A stretch of DNA of 49,304 bases, from the NCBI GenBank assembly GCA_964477085.1, contig CAYZDF010000016.1, positions 1 through 49,304 on the forward strand, given 5' to 3'. Position 1 is the first letter of the stretch. Every line of letters begins with the position of its first letter. This document shows positions 1-8,734 of the stretch, piece by piece. The translations under genes were made by a program, and so were the position numbers. The stretch comes from Dichloromethanomonas sp964477085. Its GTDB lineage: Bacteria > Bacillota > Desulfitobacteriia > Desulfitobacteriales > Syntrophobotulaceae. The notes under the pieces were generated by a model. That model was not told where the DNA came from. It ran no database searches and was given only the letters and a program-made list of their open reading frames with translations.

Positions 1-148
1 TTTCTGCTATATGTCCATCTATTCTATGGTTAATACCAATACATTTACCGGGATCCGTCTTCCTGATATCATTCTGCATAAGGTAGATGCCACAACAGAA
101 ATTGTTCGTAGCTTTGGGTATGAGGACTTTAAAAAGCGTTTATCATAA
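1..148 (+). CDS. C-terminal end of an unidentified protein (5' truncated by window)
   Basis: An open frame runs from base 2 to the TAA at 146-148 and gives about 48 residues ending in GYEDFKKRLS. I do not recognise the family from this short tail. A rho-independent terminator follows at 217-246, which supports this being the true 3' end of a transcription unit. Confidence 0.5.
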   Translation, partial: FCYMSIYSMVNTNTFTGIRLPDIILHKVDATTEIVRSFGYEDFKKRLS

Positions 149-216
149 TATATTGGTATTAATGATATCAAGAACGAACAATTAACAATAATAAACTAAT
201 AAATTATTTGTTAATC

Positions 217-247
217 AAACTGATACTTTACAGTGTCAGTTTTTTTC
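217..247 (+). terminator. Intrinsic terminator of the upstream partial gene
   Basis: The ten-base arm AAACTGATAC (217-226) pairs with GTGTCAGTTT (233-242), allowing one G-T wobble, around a six-base loop. A run of T follows at 240-246. It lies about 70 bases after the stop codon of the first partial gene. Confidence 0.7.
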
Positions 248-353
248 ATAGGCTCATGTTGGTCAACATGGCGAATTCTGTGATTCAGTGTTTTTAGCCA
301 CAAGAGCATCTATATATGTAAAAGACTGAAGGAGGGCGGTTCAAGAATAAAAA

Positions 354-386
354 GCTCCTTGACAGGAGCGATTGGGAAAATATAAG
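354..386 (+). promoter_or_regulatory. Candidate promoter with palindromic -35 region for the NifX-like gene
   Basis: TTGACA (359-364) and TATAAG (381-386) are separated by 16 bases and lie 47 bases before the ATG at 433. The -35 box sits inside a perfect hairpin or operator-like palindrome, GCTCCT-TGAC-AGGAGC (354-369). A second palindrome, CATGTTG-GT-CAACATG (255-270), lies upstream. The promoter call is by consensus match only, and no regulator is identified. Confidence 0.45.
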
Positions 387-432
387 ATATGAACAGTGGC
401 ATATGACGATAAGTGGATGAAGGGAGAAAAGT

Positions 433-789
433 ATGAAAATTGCATTACCATCACGCAATAATCAAATCGATGATCACTTTGGGCATTGTGAATACTATAC
501 CATTTATACGATTGATGAACAGGACCAAATCAGTGGTGAAGAAACGATCAAATCACCTGCAGGCTGCGGTTGCAAATCCAATATCGCACAAATACTCGCA
601 CAACTTGGTGTCAAAGTTATGTTGGCAGGAAATATGGGAGACGGGGCTTTGAGAGTTTTGAACAACTGGGGGATTGAAGTCATTCGCGGTTGTTCTGGGG
701 ATATCAAGGCAACGGCACTTGCCTGGCTGTCAGGATCATTAACGGACTCGGGTGATTCCTGCCATCATCATGATCATAACTGTCAATAG
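433..789 (+). CDS. NifX/NafY-family (dinitrogenase FeMo-cofactor biosynthesis domain) protein with His-rich tail
   Basis: This 118-residue protein has the compact fold-defining pattern of the Nif_FeMo-cofactor family: an N-terminal MKIALPS strand, DDHFGHC near residue 14, the central CGCKSN loop, and the AGNMGDGA motif. Family members bind iron-sulfur or FeMo-co-type clusters. Outside nif operons they are usually small metallocluster carrier or unassigned proteins. The last dozen residues (SCHHHDHNCQ) form a His/Cys-rich tail that could bind metal. No nitrogenase genes are nearby, so a role in nitrogen fixation is not supported. The start is fixed by GGGAGAAAAGT just before the ATG. It appears monocistronic, with its own promoter and terminator. 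Confidence 0.85.
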   Translation: MKIALPSRNNQIDDHFGHCEYYTIYTIDEQDQISGEETIKSPAGCGCKSNIAQILAQLGVKVMLAGNMGDGALRVLNNWGIEVIRGCSGDIKATALAWLSGSLTDSGDSCHHHDHNCQ

Positions 790-841
790 TTAAATTTGAT
801 CATAAATTGATATTGTGTACCAATAGTCCAGCAATTATATT

Positions 842-876
842 CCAGGGTATAGCTAATAAGTGCCCTGGTTTTTTTA
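842..876 (+). terminator. Intrinsic terminator after the NifX-like gene
   Basis: CCAGGG (842-847) pairs with CCCTGG (863-868) around a 15-base loop and is followed directly by seven or more T residues. It lies about 50 bases past the stop at 789. Confidence 0.75.
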
Positions 877-1045
877 TGTTCATTTTCATTATTCTTTGAT
901 CATATTCCAAATGATAAATAATTAGTCAAAGAAAAATTTATAGGAATATTGCACTCTAATAATCCTGATAATATAGTTTAAAGGTTTCTTTAAACCTTAA
1001 ACATTAAGTATATTACGTCGGAACCACGGGAAGGAGGGAGATAAA

Positions 1046-2230
1046 TTGATTAGCCAAGAGTTGCTTCCTTCCATAATACCAATCGTTTCAATCACTGGAA
1101 CTAATGGTAAAACAACGACCACCCGTATGATCAGCAGGATTCTAAGGCAACAGGGTTTTACCGTGGGTACAACGACATCATCAGGGATTTATATTAACGA
1201 CAGGCTGATCGAATCGGGAGATACAACTGGCCCTGTCAGTGCCCAAAGAGTGCTTACTGAGCCAGAGGTAGAGGTTGCAGTTTTGGAAACAGCCAGGGGA
1301 GGAATAGTAAGGAAAGGACTGGCTTATGAAAAGGCAGATGTTGCGGTATTCACAAACATGACCTTAGATCATCTGGGAGTCGATGGAATTCAGACAATGG
1401 AGGAAATGCTTGAGGTTAAGTCTCGTGTTATAGAGACAGTAAAAGATACGGGAGTATGTGTTTTGAATGCTGATGATTCCTATATCATGCGTGCACAGAG
1501 TAAGGCAAAGGGGATAAATATACTATTTTCAATCAATCCTCAGAATTCAATACTGGTGAAACATATGAATCATGGTGGAACGGCTGTTTATATCAGTGAC
1601 CAGGATATTTTTATCACACGTCAAGGAATGACGACAACTTTTGCTCAGGTGAAGGACATTCCTGCAACTCTTGATGGCAAGTTAGAGCACAATTGTTACA
1701 ACAGTATGGCGGCAATCGGAGCATGTCTTGGACTGGGGATATCTCTTGATGTGATCAGAGAAGGTTTGAGGCATTTTACCTGTGATCCAAGTTGTAACCC
1801 CGGACGGTTTAATATCTATGATCTGGGAGACTTTAAAGTGGTTCTTGACTTTGGTCACAATATAGATGGGTATCGTGTTACCATTAAGGGATTGAAAAAG
1901 CTGACTCATAAGCGATTGATCGGAATACTCCGAGCCCCTGGTGACAGGCAGGATGAACATATCCTGAGTATCGGAAAGCTTTCCGGAACGTCATTTGATC
2001 ATGTCATTATTAGGGAAGATAAAGATCTCCGCGGGAGGAAGCCACTGGAAGTAGCTGATTTGTTACGTAAAGGGGCTCTGTCCGGAGGTCTGTCCAAGAT
2101 GGATGTTGAAATCATTCCCGATGAAGAGGAAGCACTGAAAAAGGCCATTAAAGATGTCCAAAAGGGAGATATAATTACTCTGTTTTTTGAAAAAATGGAA
2201 CCTATAATTGATATCATTAAAAACTATTAA
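1046..2230 (+). CDS. Free-standing Mur ligase domain protein, cyanophycin synthetase C-half type
   Basis: This 394-residue ATP-dependent amide ligase belongs to the Mur ligase fold. The P-loop GTNGKTTTT lies at residues 18-26. It is followed by an ETARGGIVRKGLAYE segment and TNMTLDHLGVDGI, which are typical of the C-terminal Mur-ligase half of cyanophycin synthetase (CphA) rather than of MurC-F. The ATP-grasp N-terminal half of CphA (normally about 400 residues) is missing and not encoded upstream, so this is not a complete CphA. Substrates are unknown; ligation of an amino acid to a peptide carboxylate is the family chemistry. The start is TTG, chosen because AAGGAGGGAG lies 6 bases upstream and no ATG fits. 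selO follows 47 bases downstream on the same strand, so the two may be co-transcribed. Confidence 0.75.
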   Translation: MISQELLPSIIPIVSITGTNGKTTTTRMISRILRQQGFTVGTTTSSGIYINDRLIESGDTTGPVSAQRVLTEPEVEVAVLETARGGIVRKGLAYEKADVAVFTNMTLDHLGVDGIQTMEEMLEVKSRVIETVKDTGVCVLNADDSYIMRAQSKAKGINILFSINPQNSILVKHMNHGGTAVYISDQDIFITRQGMTTTFAQVKDIPATLDGKLEHNCYNSMAAIGACLGLGISLDVIREGLRHFTCDPSCNPGRFNIYDLGDFKVVLDFGHNIDGYRVTIKGLKKLTHKRLIGILRAPGDRQDEHILSIGKLSGTSFDHVIIREDKDLRGRKPLEVADLLRKGALSGGLSKMDVEIIPDEEEALKKAIKDVQKGDIITLFFEKMEPIIDIIKNY

Positions 2231-2277
2231 AGCTCAAGAGAAATATAGATAAATTTAGGTCAAAGAAAGGAGATAAC

Positions 2278-3747
2278 ATGATAGAAAAATCAACCATTAA
2301 GGCAGGGTGGAACTTAGACAATAGCTATGCTCGTCTGCCAAATAAGTTCTATAGTATCCAAAATCCAAGCTCGGTACGTTCACCGGAGATGGTTATTCTA
2401 AATCAAATCTTGGCGGCGGATCTGGGGTTAAACGTTAATGCCTTGAAAAGTCACGACGGTGTAACCGTTTTTGCGGGTAACATTATACCGGAAGGTTCTT
2501 TACCTCTTGCCCAGGCTTATGCAGGCCATCAGTTTGGGCATTTCACCATGTTGGGAGATGGTAGGGCTCTGCTTATTGGTGAACAGATCACTCCCCAAGG
2601 TGAGCGCTTTGATATTCAGCTCAAGGGTTCAGGCCGAACACCATACTCCCGTCGAGGTGATGGGCGAGCTGCCTTAGGACCGATGTTACGTGAATACATT
2701 ATCAGTGATGCTATGCATACCCTTGGAATACCAACTACGAGGAGTCTGGCCGTGGTGAAAACGGGCGAGTCTGTTATTCGTGAAACTGTCTTACCTGGAG
2801 CGATTCTCACCCGCGTAGCTGCCAGTCATATACGCGTGGGAACTTTTCAATACATTGCGCAATGGGGCAGTATAGATGAACTTCGTACCCTTGCTGATTA
2901 TACGGTGCAGCGACATTTTCCGGAAGTATATGAAGATGAGAATCGCTATCTCTCTCTACTTAAAGAAGTCATCAAACGTCAGGCTATGCTCATTGCCAAA
3001 TGGCAAATGGTAGGCTTTATTCACGGTGTCATGAACACAGATAACATGGTTTTGAGTGGGGAAACGATTGATTATGGTCCTTGTGCGTTCATGAATGCCT
3101 ATGATCCGGCCACCGTATTTAGCTCCATTGATACCTATGGCCGTTATGCCTATGGTAACCAGCCGCCTATCGCTGGTTGGAACCTGGCGCGATTGGCGGA
3201 GACCTTAGTGCCTTTAATCCATGAAGACCAGGATGAAGGTGTTAAGCTGGCTCAAGATGAAATATCCAAATTTGCCGATTTGTATCATTCTCACTGGCTA
3301 AGAGGGATGAGATCAAAATTGGGAATCATTAATGAAGAACCGGAGGATGAATCCCTGATTGAAAACCTTCTCAATATGATGCACAAGCATCAAGCTGACT
3401 ATACCAATACCTTCCGTGACCTCACCAATAACAAGCCAGAGGTGGCAAATTTGTCAGACATTGCTGAATTTGTTCAGTGGTATGAACGTTGGCAAGCAAG
3501 ATTAGGCAGGCAGCAGGAGTCAAAGGAGTGCGCTTATGAGTTAATGAGAATAACCAATCCGGCAATTATCCCACGCAATCATCGAGTAGAAGAAGCACTG
3601 GAAGCTGCAGTGAAAGGGGATAACAGTGTAATGAGAAGGCTGCTTGATGTTCTCTCCAAACCCTTTGACTATTCTCCAGATAAGGCGGAGTACACTGAAC
3701 CACCTGCACTGTCAGCCAGTCGTTATCAAACGTTTTGTGGGACATAA
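2278..3747 (+). CDS. selO: Protein adenylyltransferase SelO (YdiU/UPF0061)
   Basis: This 489-residue pseudokinase-fold enzyme transfers AMP from ATP to Ser/Thr/Tyr of protein substrates and is linked to redox stress in the family. Diagnostic segments are LGDGRALLIGE, QLKGSGRTPYSRRGDGRAAL, the LREYIISDAMHTLGIPT helix, and GVMNTDNMVLSGETIDYGPC, which carries the active-site N and D. Length matches E. coli YdiU (about 480). The C-terminus ends FCGT, placing Cys487 at the antepenultimate position, where eukaryotic homologues carry selenocysteine; here an ordinary TGT Cys codon is used. A GAAAGGAGATAAC ribosome site precedes the ATG. It probably shares a transcript with the Mur-ligase-like gene upstream. 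Confidence 0.93.
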   Translation: MIEKSTIKAGWNLDNSYARLPNKFYSIQNPSSVRSPEMVILNQILAADLGLNVNALKSHDGVTVFAGNIIPEGSLPLAQAYAGHQFGHFTMLGDGRALLIGEQITPQGERFDIQLKGSGRTPYSRRGDGRAALGPMLREYIISDAMHTLGIPTTRSLAVVKTGESVIRETVLPGAILTRVAASHIRVGTFQYIAQWGSIDELRTLADYTVQRHFPEVYEDENRYLSLLKEVIKRQAMLIAKWQMVGFIHGVMNTDNMVLSGETIDYGPCAFMNAYDPATVFSSIDTYGRYAYGNQPPIAGWNLARLAETLVPLIHEDQDEGVKLAQDEISKFADLYHSHWLRGMRSKLGIINEEPEDESLIENLLNMMHKHQADYTNTFRDLTNNKPEVANLSDIAEFVQWYERWQARLGRQQESKECAYELMRITNPAIIPRNHRVEEALEAAVKGDNSVMRRLLDVLSKPFDYSPDKAEYTEPPALSASRYQTFCGT

Positions 3748-3908
3748 TACGATATCATAAGAAAAAACAGGGTAAGACTGGTCATAGGCATCTCATCATA
3801 ATATAGACGTAAGTTAGTAATAAGCATTTATGCTTTAGATGATATCGCTTCTTTCTCTCTGAAACTTTTTTTGATGAATGCCCCCAACCGAATAGATAGC
3901 AACTTACG

Positions 3909-3947
3909 AAAATCTCCCTAATAAAGGATTATTTTAGGGAGATTTTT
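3909..3947 (+). terminator. Strong intrinsic terminator in the selO-prfC intergenic region
   Basis: A perfect 13-bp stem (3909-3921 with 3934-3946), with the arm AAAATCTCCCTAA, encloses a 12-base loop and is followed by T residues. It is symmetric enough to act on both strands. The rest of the 440-base space between selO and prfC (3748-4188) is AT-rich, and I see no gene or structured RNA in it. Confidence 0.75.
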
Positions 3948-4188
3948 GCTTTAAATGATTACCACGTATATTGGAAAATAATAAACAGGATATATTCCGC
4001 AAAGTGTCATTTTTTTTCATGCTAATTGACATTCTGGAGTTATTGGGTAAACTAACATATGGTTAAACTAAAATTCTCTAAAACAAAATCCGTATCCAAA
4101 AATTTATAAAATATAAATAATTTCTATATCATAGAGAGCTTTGGGGACAAGAGATGAGCAATCTAAACAAATAGGAGAAAGGACACCT

Positions 4189-5772
4189 ATGGAAAAGTCA
4201 AATATACAAAAACAAGTACAGCCCAGACGTACATTTGCCATTATTTCACACCCTGATGCGGGAAAAACAACGTTGACCGAGAAGCTCTTGCTTTATGGTG
4301 GTGCGATCCGCCTGGCGGGCACAGTCAAAGGGAGAAAAACCAAAATCTATGCAACATCGGATTGGATGCAGATCGAAAAAGAGCGTGGCATTTCAGTCAC
4401 TTCCAGTGCCATGCAATTCTCCTATAACGGTATACATATCAATATTCTGGATACCCCTGGCCACGAGGACTTTAGTGAAGATACTTATCGTACACTGATG
4501 GCCGCTGACAGTGCAGTCATGCTAATCGACCTTGTCAAAGGGGTAGAGGCTCAGACCATCAAGTTGTTCAAAGTATGCCGGATGAGAGGTATACCCATTT
4601 TTACTTTCATCAATAAGCTGGATCGCTTCGGAAAAGAGCCTCTCGATGTTCTCCGAGAGATAGAGAGTGTTCTGGGCATCAATACTTATCCCATGAACTG
4701 GCCTGTTGGAATGGGCAAAGAGTTTAGCGCTCTGTATGACCGTCGTAACATGTGCCTGGAACTCTATAAGGACGGTGAGTGCAAGATTATCCCCGCTGAC
4801 CAAGGGGTTGAAGATCCTGCAGTAAAGGAGAACCTGGATCCCAGTCTCTACGAGAAACTGGGTGAGGAGATAGCTCTTTTAGATATAGCGGGTGATCCCT
4901 ACGATGAGAAGAAGATTCAACAAGGAACATTGTCTCCTGTTTTCTTTGGAAGTGCCCTAAGCAGCGTAGGAGTACAAACCTTCTTGGAAAAGTTTTTGGT
5001 TATAGCACCGGAGCCAAGGGCTCAAAAAAGTACCTCGGGTTATATCGAACCGACCGCTCCCTATTTTTCCGGATTCATCTTTAAGATTCAAGCGAATATG
5101 AATCCTGCCCACAGAGATCGGATTGCATTCTTAAGAGTCTGTTCCGGACGGTTTGAACGGGGTATGAGTGCCAATCATGTCCGCAGCGGCAAGAAGGTAA
5201 AGCTTCCTCAACCGCAGCAGTTCCTGGCCCAGGATCGTGATATTTTGGAAGAAGCCTATCCTGGTGACGTGGTCGGGCTATTTGATCCGGGTATTTTTCG
5301 CATCGGGGATACGCTCTGTGAAGAGGGGACTTTTGAGTACGAAAAATTGCCTCAGTTTTCACCTGAGCATTTCGCCAAGATCATCAATCTGGATGTCTCA
5401 AAATACAAACAGTTTCAGAAAGGGATCAAACAGTTAACCGAAGAAGGGACGGTCCAGGTATTCCGTACATTTATGGAAGGGACCGAGGAAATGATCATTG
5501 GCGTTGTCGGTAAACTACAATTCGAAGTATTGGAATATCGATTGGAAAACGAATATAGTTGCAGGATTATGCTCAACCATCTGCCATTCCGTATGGCCCG
5601 CTGGGTTAAGAGTGAAATACCCTTCAATCCTGGTAACTTACGGGGTCTCAAGAATCTTTGTGTGAAAGACCAAGATGACGGACTGGTTATTTTATTGGAA
5701 GATGAATATTATTTGGAAAGATTAAAAGATAAATATCCAGAGATCATGTTTACGACAGCTTCAAGTGATTAG
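4189..5772 (+). CDS. prfC: Peptide chain release factor 3 (RF3), translational GTPase
   Basis: This GTPase removes RF1/RF2 from the ribosome after peptide release. From the ATG at 4189 it is 527 residues, matching E. coli RF3 (529). G1 is SHPDAGKTT (20-28), switch I contains EKERGISVTSS, G3 is DTPGHEDFSEDTYR, and G4 is NKLDR. The RF3 domain II/III region ends in LEDEYYLERLKDKYP. The frame is open back to a TTG at 4141, but ATG 4189 has AGGAGAAAGG at the right distance and gives the family length. EF-G, which shares the GTPase motifs, is ruled out by the length and by the RF3-type C-terminus. Confidence 0.95.
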   Translation: MEKSNIQKQVQPRRTFAIISHPDAGKTTLTEKLLLYGGAIRLAGTVKGRKTKIYATSDWMQIEKERGISVTSSAMQFSYNGIHINILDTPGHEDFSEDTYRTLMAADSAVMLIDLVKGVEAQTIKLFKVCRMRGIPIFTFINKLDRFGKEPLDVLREIESVLGINTYPMNWPVGMGKEFSALYDRRNMCLELYKDGECKIIPADQGVEDPAVKENLDPSLYEKLGEEIALLDIAGDPYDEKKIQQGTLSPVFFGSALSSVGVQTFLEKFLVIAPEPRAQKSTSGYIEPTAPYFSGFIFKIQANMNPAHRDRIAFLRVCSGRFERGMSANHVRSGKKVKLPQPQQFLAQDRDILEEAYPGDVVGLFDPGIFRIGDTLCEEGTFEYEKLPQFSPEHFAKIINLDVSKYKQFQKGIKQLTEEGTVQVFRTFMEGTEEMIIGVVGKLQFEVLEYRLENEYSCRIMLNHLPFRMARWVKSEIPFNPGNLRGLKNLCVKDQDDGLVILLEDEYYLERLKDKYPEIMFTTASSD

Positions 5773-5980
5773 AAAAAGAATAGTGTGGTTTATGAGTAAT
5801 ATCTTTATGCCATGGGTTTAGGAGCAACTATGATGATGAGAGAATATCAATGCTGATGTCAAGTTTGAGCAGCATTTCCTATGCTTTAACGACGTCTGAT
5901 AAGCTTAAAACTCCTATAGAATTTGTAAAGAATACGACTCGTATTTCTGCTTCGCTAAGAGAAGATATACCCTATATTAA

Positions 5981-6013
5981 GATATTGACAATCATTATCA
6001 ATAACAATATAAT
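5981..6013 (+). promoter_or_regulatory. feoAB promoter overlapped by a Fur box
   Basis: The sequence at 5981-5999, GATATTGACAATCATTATC, matches the 19-base Fur consensus GATAATGATAATCATTATC at 17 positions. It overlaps a textbook sigma-A promoter: TTGACA (5985-5990), a 17-base spacer, TATAAT (6008-6013). Bound Fur-Fe(II) would cover the -35 box and most of the spacer, giving iron repression of the ferrous iron transporter genes that start 73 bases downstream. Confidence 0.85.
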
Positions 6014-6085
6014 TGAAGTATAATATTGGGTTAGCGCAGGAGCGAGTTTTTTATAAGACTGACCTTATTGTGGAAGGAGATAGAG

Positions 6086-6301
6086 ATGATGTCATTAGCG
6101 AAGGGAAAGCTGAATACGCCTTATATAGTAAATAGTGTGAACACTGATCACGAAGGTATTAGTAATTTTTTATTTACACTTGGTTGTTATCCTGGTGAAA
6201 AAGTAACGATTATTTCTAAATTGGCATCCAACTATATCATCAACATCAAAGATGCAAGGTATAGTATTGACGAGGATTTGGCAAACGCCATTATGGTATA
6301 G
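6086..6301 (+). CDS. feoA: FeoA, ferrous iron transport SH3-like protein
   Basis: This protein of about 71 residues has an SH3-like beta-barrel (FLFTLGCYPGEKVTII, YIINIKDARYSIDEDLA) and works with FeoB in Fe(II) uptake, probably as a cytosolic regulator of FeoB. The GEKV and R-Y-x-ID elements are typical of FeoA. The frame extends back to a TTG at 6068, but AAGGAGA at 6074-6080 fits the ATG at 6086 (or the adjacent ATG at 6089). It lies directly behind the Fur-controlled promoter and about 90 bases ahead of feoB. Confidence 0.9.
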   Translation: MMSLAKGKLNTPYIVNSVNTDHEGISNFLFTLGCYPGEKVTIISKLASNYIINIKDARYSIDEDLANAIMV

Positions 6302-6391
6302 GCAATCCTAATGAACAGCAGGGTAGTATCGCTCCAAAGTTAGAATAAACTAACATTGTAAATAAGCAGATTATATAATAGGAGGGAATTC

Positions 6392-8404
6392 ATGAAAATA
6401 GCATTAGCAGGAAACCCCAATAGCGGAAAAACAACATTGTTTAACGCGATTACGGGCAGCATTGAGCATGTTGGAAACTGGCCAGGGGTAACCGTAGAGA
6501 AGAAAGAAGGCAAGATTAAACAGAACCTTAACCCAAGGAACGAAGACCTGGTCGTGGTGGACTTGCCCGGCGCCTACTCCATGTCGCCCTACACGAGTGA
6601 AGAGTCGATCACCAGAGACTTTGTTCAAAGTGAAAAGCCTGATGTGATCATCAACATCGTAGATTCCGCAAATTTAAGCAGAAGTTTGTTTTTTACCACG
6701 CAATTATTGGAACTGGGGATACCCGTCGTCGTTGCCCTCAATAAGAGTGATTTGACCGAGAAAAAGGGCAACACAATCAATGTACCCACCTTAAGTGATG
6801 AACTGAAATGCCCGGTTATTCAAACAATATCAACCAAATCGGCAAATAACGGTTTGCCTGAACTCATTGATGCTGTAATCACGGTTGGCAAGTCCAACAA
6901 AAAACAAATCGCTCCGAATATTCGAGGGGCATTAAAAGCTTCAACCAAGGAAGAATTTGAAAAAGCCGATAAAAAACGATATGCCTTCATCAACGAAGTT
7001 GTTGCGGAAGTCGAGAGAAGAAAGGTAAGCTCGGAAAAGCAAACAGCGCAAGACAAGGCAGATCGGATCATCGCTCACAAATGGCTGGGGATACCGATCT
7101 TTGCAGCAATCATTTACTTAGTATTTTCGATCTCTCAGTCGTGGATTGGTCCGTGGTTGGCCGATATTATGGTTGGCTGGATAAATTTGCTGTACGAGGG
7201 TGTAGCTTCATTGCTGGGGGAAGACGTAAACCCTGTTCTTGGGGCCTTGCTGCTTGATGGTATCATTGGCGGTGTGGGTGCGGTCATTGGATTTTTGCCC
7301 CTAATTATGGTCTTGTTTTTCTGTCTGGCGCTCTTGGAAGACTGCGGATATATGGCCCGTGTTGCTGTTGTAATGGACAGATTCTTTAAAGAAGTCGGAT
7401 TGTCCGGCAGATCGATCATTCCGATGATCGTCGGTACCGGCTGTGGTATCCCCGGTGTTATGGCCACGAGAACTATCAAAAACGAAAGACAAAGACGCAC
7501 CACGGCGATGCTGACGCCCTTTATGCCTTGCGGTGCAAAACTCCCGATCATAGCCCTTTTCGCCGGTGTATTCTTTAGCGAGGATGCCTGGGTTGGAACT
7601 TTCATGTACTTCCTTGGAATTATCGTAATTATTCTCGGCGCACTCATTATCAGACAAATCACAGGAGATTATTCCAGGTCCTATTTCATCATGGAGCTTC
7701 CGGAATACAGGTTCCCAAGTATTAAAAGAGCAGCCACCTCAATGCTAATGAGAGCCAAAGCATTCATTATTAAAGCAGGTACAATTATTTTGGTTTGCAA
7801 CGCAGTCGTACAAATATTGCAGACATTCGACTGGCAATTCCAAGTGGTTTCTGAGACTGCGCCGGAGACAAGTATTTTAGCAAGCATAGCAACGCCCTTA
7901 GCGGTATTATTTATCCCGCTTGGCTTTGGCCTGTGGCAGTTTGCGGCAGCAGCAGTAACAGGATTTATCGCCAAGGAAAACGTTGTCGGTACATTAGCGG
8001 TTTGTTTTGCCGTTACGAACTTTATCGATACGGAAGAATTGGCACTGGTCGGCGGCAGTACGGAAGTCAGTGCAATATTCGGAATTAGTGCGGCAGCAGC
8101 GCTTGCTTATCTGGTGTTTAACCTCTTTACACCGCCATGCTTTGCGGCCATAGGTGCCATGAACTCTGAAATGGAATCTCACAAGTGGCTGTTTGGAGCA
8201 ATCGGGTTCCAACTAGGTATGGGTTATGTCTTGGCTTTTCTGGTATATCAGATTGGTACTCTAATCACTGCCGGTACATTAGGCGAAGGATTTATCGGGG
8301 GGCTTATCGCTGTATCGGTTATCGTAGGAACTGTTGTTTACCTCATGAGAAAAGGCGGTAGAAACAGGCAAGTTTTTGGCAAAATTCAAACGGTAAAAGG
8401 ATAA
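6392..8404 (+). CDS. feoB: FeoB, ferrous iron transporter with N-terminal G domain
   Basis: This 670-residue inner-membrane Fe(II) permease is driven or gated by its N-terminal GTPase. G1 is GNPNSGKTT (7-15), the switch region is GNWPGVTVEKKEG, G3 is VDLPGAYS, and G4 is NKSD. A GDI-like linker (about 170-225) is followed by two Gate regions. Gate 1 contains the GTGCGIPGVMATRTI cysteine motif and MPCGAKLPI; Gate 2 carries TPPCFAAIGAM. Several hydrophobic helices span from about residue 230 to the end. It is shorter than E. coli FeoB (773), as is common in Firmicutes. GGAGGGAATTC precedes the ATG. It is the second gene of the feoA-feoB-Cys-rich peptide operon. Confidence 0.96.
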   Translation: MKIALAGNPNSGKTTLFNAITGSIEHVGNWPGVTVEKKEGKIKQNLNPRNEDLVVVDLPGAYSMSPYTSEESITRDFVQSEKPDVIINIVDSANLSRSLFFTTQLLELGIPVVVALNKSDLTEKKGNTINVPTLSDELKCPVIQTISTKSANNGLPELIDAVITVGKSNKKQIAPNIRGALKASTKEEFEKADKKRYAFINEVVAEVERRKVSSEKQTAQDKADRIIAHKWLGIPIFAAIIYLVFSISQSWIGPWLADIMVGWINLLYEGVASLLGEDVNPVLGALLLDGIIGGVGAVIGFLPLIMVLFFCLALLEDCGYMARVAVVMDRFFKEVGLSGRSIIPMIVGTGCGIPGVMATRTIKNERQRRTTAMLTPFMPCGAKLPIIALFAGVFFSEDAWVGTFMYFLGIIVIILGALIIRQITGDYSRSYFIMELPEYRFPSIKRAATSMLMRAKAFIIKAGTIILVCNAVVQILQTFDWQFQVVSETAPETSILASIATPLAVLFIPLGFGLWQFAAAAVTGFIAKENVVGTLAVCFAVTNFIDTEELALVGGSTEVSAIFGISAAAALAYLVFNLFTPPCFAAIGAMNSEMESHKWLFGAIGFQLGMGYVLAFLVYQIGTLITAGTLGEGFIGGLIAVSVIVGTVVYLMRKGGRNRQVFGKIQTVKG

Positions 8405-8413
8405 GGTGGAATT

Positions 8414-8578
8414 ATGAGCACAGTAGATTTTTTCGTTATTGCTGTAATAGCTGTATTTGTTTCGCTTGCCATTTATAAAATTGTCAGGGATAAAAAAAGA
8501 GGTGTGAAGTGTTCCGGATGCAGCGGAGGGTGCGAATGCTCCGAACATTCCGAATGCTCCGCTAAGTCACATCGATAA
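8414..8578 (+). CDS. FeoB-associated Cys-rich membrane protein
   Basis: This 54-residue protein has one N-terminal transmembrane helix (VDFFVIAVIAVFVSLAIY), a basic patch (KIVRDKKRG), and a short cytosolic tail with six cysteines (CSGCSGGCECSEHSECS). This is the layout of the small Cys-rich proteins found directly after feoB in many Firmicutes, sometimes called FeoC-like; their exact role is unsettled. It starts 9 bases after the feoB stop with AAGGTGGA as ribosome site, so it is clearly translated from the feo mRNA. Confidence 0.85.
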   Translation: MSTVDFFVIAVIAVFVSLAIYKIVRDKKRGVKCSGCSGGCECSEHSECSAKSHR

Positions 8579-8585
8579 CGGCTAA

Positions 8586-8618
8586 CCTTCTCCAATATGC
8601 GTTAATTATTGGAGAAGG
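8586..8618 (+). terminator. Hairpin after the feo operon
   Basis: CCTTCTCCAAT (8586-8596) pairs perfectly with ATTGGAGAAGG (8608-8618). No T run follows, so this may be an mRNA 3'-end stabiliser or a weak terminator ahead of the strong one at 8656. Confidence 0.5.
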
Positions 8619-8655
8619 CTGCATGATTATTAAGGAGCTGGTCCTAAGAATTATT

Positions 8656-8690
8656 AAAAGCCAAGTACTTTTTATACTTGGCTTTTATAG
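8656..8690. terminator. Bidirectional terminator between the feo operon and purKE
   Basis: The 12-bp perfect stem AAAAGCCAAGTA (8656-8667) / TACTTGGCTTTT (8675-8686) has a 7-base loop. It has T-rich flanks on both strands and lies between convergent feo (+) and purK-purE (-) units, so it can serve both. Confidence 0.8.
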
Positions 8691-8734
8691 TGCGCCCGGC
8701 ATGGGGCAGTTCTAATTTTATTACTTGAAGTATA

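Noticed and set aside
433..789. Nitrogen fixation gene (nifX)
   Set aside because: The domain fits the family, but no nif genes are near, and many anaerobes carry unlinked copies with other roles.
5851..6023. 57-codon open frame (MLMSSLSSISYAL...) before feoA
   Set aside because: It runs through the Fur box and promoter, has no convincing ribosome site and no recognisable family.
7135..7662. 175-codon minus-strand open frame inside feoB
   Set aside because: It is antisense to conserved FeoB membrane helices; length is explained by codon bias on the opposite strand.
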